Of a stretch of 44,448 nucleotides of DNA, positions 11,827 to 20,932 are shown piece after piece (position 1 is the first letter of the stretch; every line of letters starts with the position of its first letter). The translations under genes were made by a program, and so were the position numbers. The DNA comes from Smittium mucronatum (taxonomy: Eukaryota; Kickxellomycota; Harpellomycetes; Harpellales; Legeriomycetaceae), in NCBI GenBank assembly GCA_001953115.1, contig LSSL01004403.1, forward strand, positions 1 through 44,448. The letters are read 5' to 3'. The notes below the pieces were generated by a model. That model saw nothing but the letters and a program-made list of their open reading frames with translations, was not told the DNA's origin and ran no database searches.

Positions 11827-12338
11827 ATAACACCAAAATAAATTGAAAAGATAATTTGTTCTGTGAAAATTAGACAAAAATTACCACAATAAAAAAGGAA
11901 AGGGAAATGATATGTAGAAGACTGTAGAAGTCTCTTCCAAATTTATAAAAATGAAAAAAAAATACCCATAAGAGCCTAAATAAAGTCGATGATGGGATTG
12001 GTTTGGCTCATGGAAAAATCATATCCTTAAAATAATACAACAATAAAGGATCAAGTTAAATTAAAAAACTAAAAAAAACTGATACCCAACAAATAGCCGA
12101 TAGAAGTCTTCAGAAGCATTGGAAGCGAAAAATGTGAATGATAGAAATTAAAATAAAATAAAATAAAATTCTAAATTACCAACTCTAGAAAATGAGAACG
12201 AAATATAATCTGAAAATAATCAAAAATAAAGTTGTCCTCATACCTAAACAGAGGTATTTATAAGGTATAAAACTTCAGAAACCCTCTCAATGAAAGTTAA
12301 AAAGTCACTCTACGCAGGCTCTATACCCTAGAAAAAAA

Positions 12339-12341
<3 letters not shown>

Positions 12342-12369
<28 letters not shown>
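12342..12369. repeat. (TAA)n microsatellite, about nine units
   Basis: A perfect run of TAA/AAT triplets. On the plus strand it could be read as a run of Asn codons inside a short relic frame (followed by IVVEITFDS). This is a common simple repeat. Confidence 0.9.
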
Positions 12370-13189
12370 CATCGTCGTTGAAATAACATTCGATAGCTTC
12401 TAAAGCTAAATTAAAAGAATAAATAAACAAAATCAATTGTAAAAGGTGAAGCAAGAAAGTCAAAAATTAATATAAAAGCAATGAAACCAAAGAAAAATTT
12501 CAAATATTGGGAAGTAAAATTTTAATCTAATAGTTTAAACGCCGAGAAAAAGCAAAATATATTGGATAAAAAAATATCTGAAAAACCCCCAAGCTTAAAA
12601 AATAGAAAACTACCAGTAAAAGGAAAATAATTATTGAATTGTTCACCCATCCTATTAAAACTATGGTACTAAGCTAATACAATACCTTTCAAAAAACTCT
12701 TTGTTGAAAGTTTTAAAAAAATGGTACAAAGATTTTTTTGACCAATAAATTATTTTTTTTGAAGATTATATACCTAGAACTGAGCTTAAAACTCAGATTA
12801 CTTGCACTACGAATGTAGAAACCCAATAAAAAGCTCTAATGTTGAAATGAAGGGAAAGCTCACTAAATATTATTTGCTCTCTTTATAAGAACTAATCAAT
12901 ATAAAAAAAGAGCTACGAAAACGAAAAATTCTTAAAAATAATAACATTATAAATTTAAAAAAATACTCAATAAAATTATCTTCAAACTAGAGAGGAAAAA
13001 TAAAATGCCTCAGAACTATGATAAAACTAGATATATGCAAAACTATCCGCTAAAAACATGAAAATTTAAGTATTTGGAGATTTTTTATCTAGAAAATATA
13101 TTTAAAACTGGTCTACAAAAAAGGGTGTTTTGTGGCTAAGAAAAAAAATTTAACCAATTTTCAAAGATCCACGAAAAAATTTAGCCTAA

Positions 13190-13392
13190 TATGAGAAGAT
13201 AAAACCAAATTTATTTTCACAATAAACATAAACAGAACACCTAAAATAATAGAAGTATATTCAAATAAAAAAAAAGAATTAGTAAACTGTATAGAGAAGA
13301 ACTTTCAATTCAGAAAAAAAAATATAAAAATATCTGAGGAAGAAATTAATAAATTCACAAAAAAAATAATTATTAAAATCTTATGTAAATAA
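13190..13392 (+). pseudogene. Lys/Glu-rich coding relic with a frameshift at an A-run
   Basis: One phase is open from 13190 to the stop at 13325-13327 (45 codons; contains INRTPKIIEVYSNKKKELVN). A second phase continues the sense across an 8-A run at 13315-13322 (KISEEEINKFTKK) to TAA 13390-13392. The continuity of hydrophilic coiled-coil-like sequence across the A-run suggests a single-base slip in a former gene. The family is not recognised. It lies 0.6 kb upstream of the Ty3/gypsy left LTR, in the A-rich plus-sense block. Confidence 0.35.
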
Positions 13393-13976
13393 GTGGATAT
13401 GGAATAATTATAATTCCTAATTGGGACAATCCAGATAAAATTTCAAGAAACTTCCAGACTTCTGTAGGCTTAAAATAAAAAAGAGCTTCGTAATAAGAAT
13501 AAAGAGTCATATATGGATCCTTTTTTAAAATTAAAATATTTCAGGAGAAAGGGTTTACATCCGGAACAAGTGAATGTTTGACTAGTCAATGAAATGTAAG
13601 AAATTTGATGTAAAAATGGAGAATACCCCCGAAAATTACTTTTTTAAAAAAAATTAAACGACTTAGACAAATTATTTATCAGTTTATCAAAACTAATATA
13701 TTATAATCCAATGTAAAAATAGGAAGAGTTAATTTAGAACTTATTTTCAAAGTTTTAAAAAAGTTGAACACTTATCACCAAATAAAAAGACACTAATGGT
13801 TACCTCAATGTGTAAAATCAATAAAGCAAGAAAAAAATTCGGCCTATCAAAATTGGTAATTTGATAATCTCGAATATTCTCCAGATGAATCAAAGAATTG
13901 AAAGCTACAATAAAAGTCATTTTAATTATTCCAAAAAAGTCAATAATGGACAATTATCAAAAAGAAAATTTAAAAA

Positions 13977-14482
13977 ATTAGTTTTTTTGATTTATTTTTT
14001 TTCTTAATAAATTTTATAAAAGATAATGATGAATAATATTTTTTTAGAATGAAAATTGACTTTTAGTATTTTCTTTTTGTGATTAATTTAAACTAGCTAT
14101 TCATAAAAAGTGTTTTAATGAACCAATATATTCAGTAAACACATTGAATATTTCATCCAACGAAGAAAGCCTCCAGTAAGCTTAATTGACTTTTATAAAA
14201 TAGAAAATGATATAAATAAAGAAGCTTAGCCATTTTAGAATGGCTAAGCTTTTCAACTTGGCTCATCCCATATTTTATATATTTTTAACTAGTATATATG
14301 TTTACCTTTTATTATAAAAATTATACCATTAAACCTGATTCTTAAACATTTTTTCACAAATGCGTTAATAATCATAAATTATTAAGCATACATTACCACA
14401 TATATATAACAATGATGTCATAATTATAAATATTTTAACACCAGGAATAGTATCCAAAGAAAATTTTAACTTCCAATTGACT
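13977..14482 (-). repeat. Left (3') LTR, with about 235 bp not present in the other LTR
   Basis: It aligns with 19316-19573 in two blocks. The first (about 13977-14112) shares TTAGAAT, TAATTTAAA, CTATTCATAAAA and similar runs. The second (about 14350-14482) shares ATGCGTTAATA, GGTGTCATAATTA-like sequence, GAATAGTATC and AACTTCCAATTGACT. Between the blocks, about 14113-14350 has no counterpart in the right LTR: either an insertion here or a deletion there. Its end is marked by the shared CTTCCAATTGACT. Confidence 0.75.
14222..14251. other. Perfect 13-bp stem, 4-base loop hairpin inside the LTR-specific segment
   Basis: AAGCTTAGCCATT (14222-14234), loop TTAG, then AATGGCTAAGCTT (14239-14251). 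The stem is perfect and richer in G+C than its surroundings. It lies in the part of the left LTR missing from the right LTR. It could be an RNA structure of the element's transcript or the core of a small inserted element. Confidence 0.9.
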
Positions 14483-15400
14483 CTTCCCTACTCAAAGGAG
14501 GGCCACCATATCTAGTGAAATTTTTTTTATTTGAAACACGTTAAAACTTTCATATCTTTCTTTCCGTCACGTAATATATAGATTTTATTTGGTTTTACTG
14601 CCATTATAAGGTAGAAAACCTTTTATATGGACATCTTCTTTACATATATATTTCCTTTTCTGATTTTAAAATCCAGAATCATAAAAAAATCTCCACTTTT
14701 GAAGGAAGGGATTTATCTGACAGTCTCAAATTCTTTTTCTGTGTTTAGCTTATTACTAACAACGAATTATCCTCCAATATCCTTAACTCATTGGATTTAT
14801 CGCTGTCGTTACTGGACTTTGACTCAAGTCTTGGTTCTACTACAAAAATTAGGAAATTGTGAGAGTAACGTTATTAAATATAAATTTCTGTGGATTTCAG
14901 TTATGGCTTGATAGAGTGCGTGTTCCCATGAGGAGTAGTCATTTCCACATTTTCTAGATATTTAATATCGAAATTTATTATTCATTCTTTCTACAAAACT
15001 GAGACACTCGGGTTGATGCGATATATTATGGATGTGTCATTATTGAATTTTTTTCATCGGATTTTACTGCCCATTATTCAAAACATTAATATAACTGTAA
15101 TACTAATAAACAAGATGAAGCTAATCCCGAATATTATTCCTACCAGCAATAAAAATACTGATTATAAAAAATTCCCAACGCTTTTGGCTACGTGCTTTCT
15201 GTTGATAGATCCATTCTGAGATATGGAATTTAATTTATAATAAAATATTATTACACTTTGTATGTGTTTTTCACTGAAGCAAAAAATTTTTTTTTCCTAG
15301 TTCTCCTTATTTTTTTTGTCTAATTATCTGAAAAAAACTTTCTTCTGCTTTCAGTTTTAGTTAGATAAATTATACGCCCTCTACCGATTAAAAAAAGACT
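14483..15400 (-). pseudogene. Post-integrase region with a membrane-segment-like stretch
   Basis: Between the integrase core and the 3' LTR lie about 0.9 kb of decayed minus-strand sequence. At 15161-15081, 27 codons bounded by stops encode an almost purely hydrophobic peptide (core LLLVGIIFGISFILFISITV), long enough to cross a membrane. Other phases give DLSTES (near 15205) and TTPHGNTHSIKP (near 14925-14890). In some Ty3/gypsy lineages an env-like third frame lies exactly here, and its product has such an anchor. The alternative is the integrase C-terminal tail plus chance hydrophobicity, since T-rich codons favour Leu, Ile and Phe. The plus-strand frames at 14627-14911 and 15013-15219 are shadows. 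Confidence 0.4.
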
Positions 15401-16000
15401 TGGTTTACTCATATCTCTCTTTTTACTTTATATCTTCTAGTCTAATATTTTCAAACTTGTTTTTGACAGGATGAAATTGACATTATCATCCTTCATAAAA
15501 ATTTTAAGTTTATCGGATCTAATTCCTCACCTGTTATCACATTTTATAGTTTTTGGGGCCCCAAAAATCGATAATATATTTTTTAGATAGCTTATGATTG
15601 TTATTGAAGTTTGATCTGGGGCTGTAGCAACGAAGGTGTATCTAAACAAACTTTCAGCACCTAATAAAACATAATTATTTCATTTTTTTGAAATTAGCAA
15701 AGGAACAAAGAAATCGATTTTCTATTTGTTTTACATTCCTGAAATACTTGGGCAGAAGTTAAATTTGTATCCTGGTCTTATTAGTTGAAACAATTTACAG
15801 TTATAACAAGACTATACGTATTTCAGTGTCTCCTGATATACTTAGGCTTCCAAATTTTGATTTTACCAAAGCCAAATGGCCCTTTTAATCGCAAATTTCC
15901 TTTAATACCAGGTTTATGGCATCAATGGTTTCTATTACTGGTAAAATTTCTTTATTTGTTGTCTTGCACATTAGTGAGAAATTGATCATCAGATGGTTCT
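15400..16000 (-). pseudogene. Retrotransposon integrase (zinc-binding and core pieces), inactivated
   Basis: Integrase joins the element's cDNA to chromosomal DNA. On the minus strand the N-terminal HHCC-type region is seen as HKPGIKG, then GPFGFGKIKIW (15882-15850, where GHFG is usual) and, after a frameshift, CYNCKLFQ with the paired cysteines at 15808-15797. The catalytic core appears further left as FGAPK (15565-15551) followed by IKCDNR with the second catalytic Asp in CDN (15541-15530), then a stop at the next codon. The first Asp and the final Glu could not be placed with confidence. At least three frameshifts or stops separate these pieces. The order after RNase H supports Ty3/gypsy rather than Ty1/copia. 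The plus-strand frame at 15785-15985 is a shadow. Confidence 0.8.
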
Positions 16001-16084
16001 TAACTATCTTGATTATCAACAGATAATCTTCATACCCATTAATAAAAAATCTTCAAGATCGCAATTTTAATATCATAATTATAC

Positions 16085-16500
16085 TTATAGTCGCTCCCAG
16101 TCACCTCTATAGCCACATTACTGGAAAAGTGTCCTCAGTTCTATTCCTTTATCTTTTCTGTGTTTGAGTATCAGTCTGAACTCCGAAAATATTAATTTCC
16201 ATCTCGCGACCCTCCCTGTGGACTTTTGTGAATCTTAAAATCAGTAAAAAGCACTTTTATCTGTGAAAAACACGAATTCAGTATTTACAAATTAACATCG
16301 GAAATTCTTTACGGCGCTCACAAACCCAAGGGCTTCTCTTTCATGAGAGAAGTACTTTTCCTCAGGGTATTTGACTTTTCGAGAGTAGTATACACTATGC
16401 TTTAGTATAAAATCACTATATTATTTCTGAATAGCGGCTCCTATGCAGTAGGTGGAAGCATCAGTTGATAGTACGGATAGTTTATAAAAATCCGGGTTTA
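16085..16500 (-). pseudogene. Retrotransposon RNase H domain, inactivated
   Basis: The domain would degrade the RNA strand of the RNA-DNA hybrid during reverse transcription. On the minus strand KLSVLSTDASTYCIGAAIQ carries the TDAS motif at 16465-16454, followed by a stop. The same phase then gives YYSRKVKYPEEKYFSHE and EALGFVSAVKNFR. Further left, in another phase, are FFTDKSAFY and then GRVARWKLIFSEFRLILKHR (GRVARW at 16216-16199), all typical of Ty3/gypsy RNase H. Stops occur after AAIQK, after SAFY and before the expected C-terminal part. It follows the reverse transcriptase directly, as expected for one pol polyprotein. Confidence 0.88.
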
Positions 16501-16729
16501 AGAAGAGAGGGGTCAGAACTAAGATTTTTTGGACAGTCCTCATGGCTAATTCGCAGCCTGATTCCTATTTTAGCGCGGTTTTTTTCTTAATAAGCTTTGT
16601 ATAGACTCTCACAGAGCAAAGTTCTGAAGATTAAATCGCCAGAAATATGAATTGAGTCCCAAGCACGATCAGAATTTCACAAAAATTTTCGGAGATTATA
16701 TGGGTTGAAAAGACTAAGCTTTGGTCGGG

Positions 16730-17340
16730 TCGGGCTTTATACCTTTTTCATTGAACATAATCCCAAGGGATAAAAATTATTTTATTTAAAAAGAGCACTT
16801 CTTGTTTTTTATCATCAATTTATTTGTTCTTAGTACTTGTAATAATTTCTTATTATTTTATGGATTTTCTTCGAAGGATCGGAAAACATATCAATATCTT
16901 CCAGATAAACGATTTCAAACTGGTTCAAAAACGGGTCAATATTCTTGCAATTAATCTGGAAAAATAAGAGGGTGCATTCTTAAGCCCAAATTGCATCATA
17001 TTTAACCGTTAAAACCCTGTTAGGATTATTAATCCCGTATACTTCTTACAACCTTATTGGATTTTTCACTGTCAGCATCTAGTATAGAAATCAAGAGTTT
17101 AAACATTCTTCTTGTTTATGAGAGCATCTATAAAATCGTATATCCTCAAAATAGGGAACCTATATTTTTCTGCTATGTTATTTATTCTTCTGAAATCAAT
17201 ATCTAGCTGGTAATTTCCATCCATTTTTTTAACCAGTTGTGAAGGGAACACCCATGATGTTTTTGGAGGATGGAAAAGTTTATTTTATAACATATTTTTT
17301 ACTTCATTGTTGATAGTTTACTTTTCTGATTGCGAATACC
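16730..17340 (-). pseudogene. Retrotransposon reverse transcriptase, catalytic motif altered (YLED)
   Basis: Minus-strand motifs appear in the canonical order. First is VFPSQLVKKMDGNYQ with DIDFRRIN (17203-17180), then RFPILRIYDFIDAL, then TLDFYTR where TLDLASGY-like sequence is usual. Next comes QFGLKNAP (16993-16970) with SYFSRLIARIL, then FEIVYLEDIDMFSDP. The catalytic box, normally Y-x-D-D, is YLED at 16907-16896, so the first motif Asp codon now encodes Glu. Stops interrupt the frame before TLDF and within the palm, and at least two phase changes are needed to join the motifs. Downstream, LGIMFNEKGIKPDPTKA (about 16775-16725) is the usual linker toward RNase H. The copy is dead, but its family is clear. 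Confidence 0.92.
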
Positions 17341-17859
17341 TTCTTATTTTGGAGAACATAGGCTTTGATTTTTTTTTATATCTCGATATAAAAATCTGAA
17401 TCACCTATTCCCACTAGTTCATCTTCAGTTTTGGAAAATATAGATTCATAAGTTTTCAGTATTTCCATTATTTGGATTACTTCATCGTAACCAATTTCTT
17501 TTCCTTAGATTAAGACATCTGAGTTTGATAGGTTATCGTTTAATTCAATTCCAGATATACCTTTTACTGATTTCACATTCGATGCCAACTTAAATTAAAT
17601 TTACGCTATGAGAGTATTCTAAATCGCTATCTTCAACCTCTTCAAGACCAGCTTCTGGGTCACTTTCATAATATTAAATAGTATCAATGATTTTATCTTT
17701 ATTCGCTAGTTGCATGATAGTTTTGGAGTTTTTTTGTCTAAAGGAATTATTCTCATCATTTTAATAAACCTTTACTTTGGGAATTTTTCATACATCCATC
17801 CCCATGAGTATATAGACGGCACAATCCTCAAGGATCGAAAAATTTACGTTGAAGATCAC

Positions 17860-18060
17860 TCCATTTTCTATTTTTAAGGAATAGTTACATTTTCATTAAT
17901 CTCCGTGATTTCCCCATTTACAGAGATGATTTTTATCGGGGTCTCTAGCTTTTCTGATAATATACCTAGTGCTTTGATTAACCTTCTATCCGTGACCTAG
18001 TTTCTGGCTCCAGTGTCTATGAACACGAGTAGATCCTGTCTTTTAAACGTTTTCGATTAA
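17860..18060 (-). pseudogene. Retroviral-type aspartic protease, one internal stop
   Basis: The protease would cut the Gag-Pol polyprotein. On the minus strand QDLLVFIDTGARN contains the active-site triad Asp-Thr-Gly at 18017-18009 preceded by hydrophobic residues, as in all retroelement proteases. A TAG stop follows at 17999-17997, and the same phase continues VTDRRLIKALGI, PIKIISVNGEI and ENVTIP to a TAA near 17880. It lies between gag and the reverse transcriptase, the standard position. Confidence 0.85.
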
Positions 18061-18299
18061 GTATGATAGTGCTTCGTCCCAACAATTTTTTATTCCTACC
18101 CCCGCAATCAAATTCCCTATTTTTTCCTTAGTCCTAAGCTTGCGTAGGTATATTATAATTAAATCAAGAATATTTGGTTTTATACCCAACATTTCCATAA
18201 ATGAATATTCTCTGAATCAGTAAGCAGCTTCCAAATTATTTATATATCCTCTTATTTTATCAGTGTTTTTCTTATTTTATCTAACTTTTTTGCTGGACT

Positions 18300-19245
18300 T
18301 CCTTTCTCCTTTTTGATTCTCAGAGAAACTTATGTTTCTTCCTTGGTTTCCCGGTTGGTTCAACAATTCCTCGATTACTATTCTTTTGTCGCTGAATTTT
18401 TTTAAGGTGAATTCGATATCAACTTTGGTGTGTTGTGTCACTCCTAGAAAAATAATTTGATTAAAAACACCTTCAGATTTATTAGCAGGCTGGCTGAATC
18501 TATTTTCTGTGTAGAATCGGCTGGTATGCTCTAGTTTACAATATGTATAAAAAGTGAAAGTGCTGAAGCCCTTTGTTTTTTATCCCTTTTTTCTAAGAGT
18601 GCGAGCTTCTATGTGAAGTTTCATAAGTCCTTCAAAGTTGTTTCAGACTTCTTTTTGGTTCGTAAAGTGGATTATAGATTTTTAACACCCTGATTTTTCA
18701 CAATTTTTACGCTCTTGTTTGCTTTTGGTTTGATTATATCAAATTTTATAGCGACTTTCATTAAATATATCAACGAGTCCTCTGATCCTATATGCGCTAA
18801 GTGCAACCATTAATTGCTGTATGTTTCTGCAATAATTTCGAAATAGTTTTTAATAGCAAATTTTCAGTGTAAGTATCCTTGTAATGCACTTGATGAAATT
18901 TTAACGCGACGGCTAAAATACATAATTGTTTTATTAGACTCCTTGGTAAGTTTAGTGAGTTCGAAAATTTCTTTCTTTAACAGCTTTTCTTTAACTTTTT
19001 CAAAGTGTTTATTAGTTCTTGAAAACCATTCGGTCAAGGTCAATGAATCAGTCTATTCATCTTGTTTGGTTTAATAATGCCATATAGCTATTTTCTCCTC
19101 CAGTCACAATTTGAATATATCTATGTTATCCTATTCCTTCGCTTTGGTAAACTTGACGGCAGATTCAAAAAATTTAATGCACAGCCTGGTTACTACAGTG
19201 TCTGTTCTGTCTCCTTTAAATTTTGGTGAGAAAATTTCGGTTTTA
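18300..19245 (-). pseudogene. gag (capsid and degenerate zinc knuckle), inactivated
   Basis: Gag forms the particle in which reverse transcription takes place. The clearest piece is a minus-strand frame of 62 codons (19052-18867) beginning TDSLTLTEWFSRTNKHFEKV and including IMYFSRRVKISSSALQGYL, with the spacing and character of a Ty3/gypsy capsid core; a TGA follows at 18866-18864 and the same phase goes on with KFAIKNYFEIIAE. Upstream, FSPKFKGDRTDTVVTRL (from about 19237) is the N-terminal part. Around 18550-18511 the sequence YTYCKLEHTSRFY matches a CCHC zinc knuckle in which the first and last cysteines have become tyrosines and one spacer residue is missing. Several stops separate these parts. 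Confidence 0.75.
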
Positions 19246-19285
19246 AACTTTTTTTTTATCCTGGTATTGATTTAATTTAGGCTAT

Positions 19286-19304
19286 TTGAGACTGCTAATC
19301 TCAA
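19286..19304. other. Small hairpin just inside the 5' LTR
   Basis: TTGAGA, loop CTGCTAA, TCTCAA: a 6-bp perfect stem about 12 bases inside the right LTR border, where the primer-binding site of the element should be. I could not match it to a tRNA 3' end. Some Ty3-like elements self-prime using RNA structure, so it is recorded here; chance is also possible. Confidence 0.4.
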
Positions 19305-19315
19305 AAATTTCAATA

Positions 19316-19573
19316 ATTGTTCTTTTTTATTTATTGGTTTTTTCAATAAAATTTATTAAAGATTATGATTAATGATCTTTTTTTTAGAATCAAAATCCTT
19401 TCTTTTTATACTTATTTTGAATAATTAATTTAAATTGTCTATTCATAAAACTTGTTCTCACATATGCGTTAATAAGAATAAATTAGCGCATATTTTTAAA
19501 AAATGGTGTCATAATTAGCAATATTTTAACCCCATGAATAGTATCAGAGGAGATATCTAACTTCCAATTGACT
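19316..19573 (-). repeat. Right (5') LTR
   Basis: About 258 bp, homologous to the two outer blocks of 13977-14482. Shared stretches include GATTATGATTAATGAT-like sequence, TTTTTTTAGAAT, TAATTTAAA, TATTCATAAA, ATGCGTTAATA, GTGTCATAATTA, GAATAGTATC and AACTTCCAATTGACT. The many substitutions between the two copies imply an old insertion, since LTRs are identical when an element integrates. Confidence 0.78.
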
Positions 19574-20248
19574 AAAACTAACTCATTTTCGTTCAAACCA
19601 TGGTGGTGTAATATAAGATTCTTTCACTATCAAAAAACCTCTCTATAAAATCACAAAAACCCTTTTAGTTACCAAACTTAGCTTAAAATAAAGTTATTTT
19701 TTTAAAAAAATAATTAACCTTAAAAAAATAAAAACAGAGTAGGCCTGATATACTAATAAAAATCATTGAAATCTTAAGAACGTCTCTAGATCAATTTCAG
19801 TGAAATAAAACAATATAGAAATCACACCTAAAAAAAGTGTAATACATAATGTAAACGAAAAAATTAGCTTTAAAAGATTTGCAATAAAATCTTGAAAATG
19901 ATATCTGGTATATCATAAATATACGCAGGATCAAGTTAGACTAAAAAGACCCTTAAATCATGTATTAAAAAACAGCCAAATCTCTGAATTGTCGGAGAAT
20001 CCAAATTTCTACTGAAATAATTTTTCTATTTAACTTATACAAAAGATTTCAAATCGATTTAAACCTGTATAAACTGTTAATTAAGATAGATTTTGTGAAA
20101 TAAATAACAGTAAAAATTTCTGTGGGCGTGACTTAGCTTTACATCAAAAATAATAACAATTCAAACTTTAGATAATATAAAAGTTTGGATCCTACTCTAA
20201 GATTGCAAGAAAATTATTTTTAGAGCTAGAAAGTCAGTAATAAAATGA
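19574..20248. other. A-rich flank right of the Ty3/gypsy element
   Basis: The plus strand returns to A-rich composition here. Frames are short and interrupted; nothing nameable. A small match, GGATCAAGTTA-A/G-A-C/T-TAAAAA (about 12048 and 19929), links this flank to the A-rich block on the other side of the element, but it is too short to prove a shared repeat. Confidence 0.4.
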
Positions 20249-20506
20249 GTAAATAACTGCAAATTAAAATTTAAACAATATAGAGATAGTGTTAGAAGAT
20301 TTTTTACTGAGTTCAACGAAGAAACTGGGCGGTATTTGATGAGAGAAAAATATAGTATAAAAATAACATATGTAGAACTCAGGAGAATATGCTATAATAA
20401 TTACTTTCATGAAAAGATTAAATGCTTTTTGTATTTAAACTAGCCAAATCCCTCTTATTCTATACAAAAAAAGGTATATTGTGCACTAAAAACTCATTTC
20501 TTTTAA
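20249..20506 (+). pseudogene. Plus-strand coding relic with one TAG, unidentified
   Basis: One phase is open from 20249 to a TAG at 20441-20443 (64 codons) and goes on for 20 more codons to TAA 20504-20506. The sequence is helical and charged: FKQYRDSVRRFFTEFNEE, GRYLMREKYSIKITYVELR, then NNYFHEKIKCFLYLN before the TAG and PNPSYSIQKKVYCALK after it. The general look (a helical, basic, Phe/Tyr-containing domain with no catalytic motif) would suit a retrotransposon capsid, but I cannot prove that. It is in the same orientation as 20615-20932 and as the A-rich block left of the Ty3/gypsy insertion. Confidence 0.5.
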
Positions 20507-20614
20507 TCATCATAAAACAAAAAAACATAGAATATTCCATACAAAAATTGGATGATTTTTCTTTGATTTATAACTGGTTATCGAATATGAATTTCAAATA
20601 AAACCTATATGTAA

Positions 20615-20932
20615 TCTCCCCTCCCCTCCCCACTGCGATATATAATCAATCCAATAAGAAGGATAATTTTAAAAAATATCAATATTTTTCCGTTGGTAAC
20701 CTATGGGCCTATCAGAATTAGTTACTCTACCAATGAAAATTTAATAAAAATTAAAGATATATTTATCTCAAACACACTCTCAGTTTGAGATTCAGATGCA
20801 GAAAATATCAGGGGAGTTAATAGAAAACTCTCAAATCAAGTTAAAGACTTGATATCAGATTATTTCAAGCCAAAATTCAAACTAAACCGCATTTCTTTAG
20901 TTAAAAAAGACCTAACTATGGCCAAAAAATAA
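20615..20932 (+). pseudogene. Plus-strand coding relic, 104 codons with one TGA, unidentified
   Basis: A single phase runs from 20615 to TAA 20930-20932, interrupted only by TGA at 20786-20788. It contains NIFPLVTYGPIRISYSTNE, IKIKDIFISNTLSV before the TGA and DSDAENIRGVNRKLSNQ, VKDLISDYFKPKFKLNR after it. At this A+T content stops are expected about every ten codons, so such length implies former coding. Near its start lies a tandem polypyrimidine tract (TCCCCTCCCCTCCCC, about 20617-20632). The minus frame at 20912-21163 is chance. Confidence 0.5.

Larger units (their letters stand above)
10860..13976 (+). other. A-rich block holding fragments of plus-strand reading frames
   Basis: From about 10.86 kb the plus strand becomes clearly A-rich with few T runs and stays so until the left LTR of the Ty3/gypsy element at about 13.98 kb. 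It resumes beyond the right LTR from about 19.6 to 20.9 kb. Lys/Asn/Ile/Glu-rich plus-strand frames recur (for example KLNKNLNRRTTA, AKVPFRLVFYIKCVDRELEE near 11180-11320, and QQIADRSLQKHWKRK near 12085-12130), always interrupted. This skew is what an old plus-sense coding locus or element leaves behind. I cannot assign it to a family. Confidence 0.45.
13977..19573 (-). mobile_element. Ty3/gypsy-type LTR retrotransposon, degenerate, minus strand
   Basis: Two related terminal repeats (about 13977-14482 and 19316-19573) flank about 4.8 kb that reads, on the minus strand from right to left, as gag, aspartic protease, reverse transcriptase, RNase H and integrase. This is the Ty3/gypsy order, with integrase last. 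All domains carry stops and frameshifts, so the copy cannot be autonomous. The plus strand is T-rich throughout the element and A-rich on both sides, which marks its borders. A pyrimidine stretch just right of the left LTR (CTCTTCCCTACT, 14481-14492) reads AGTAGGGAAGAG on the sense strand, a plausible polypurine tract priming site. No tRNA primer-binding site was recognised next to the right LTR. A target-site duplication could not be fixed because the LTR ends are eroded. Confidence 0.9.

Noticed and set aside
14627..15985. Plus-strand frames at 14627-14911, 15013-15219 and 15785-15985
   Set aside because: They lie opposite the decayed integrase and post-integrase region of the minus-strand Ty3/gypsy element and have no motif of their own.
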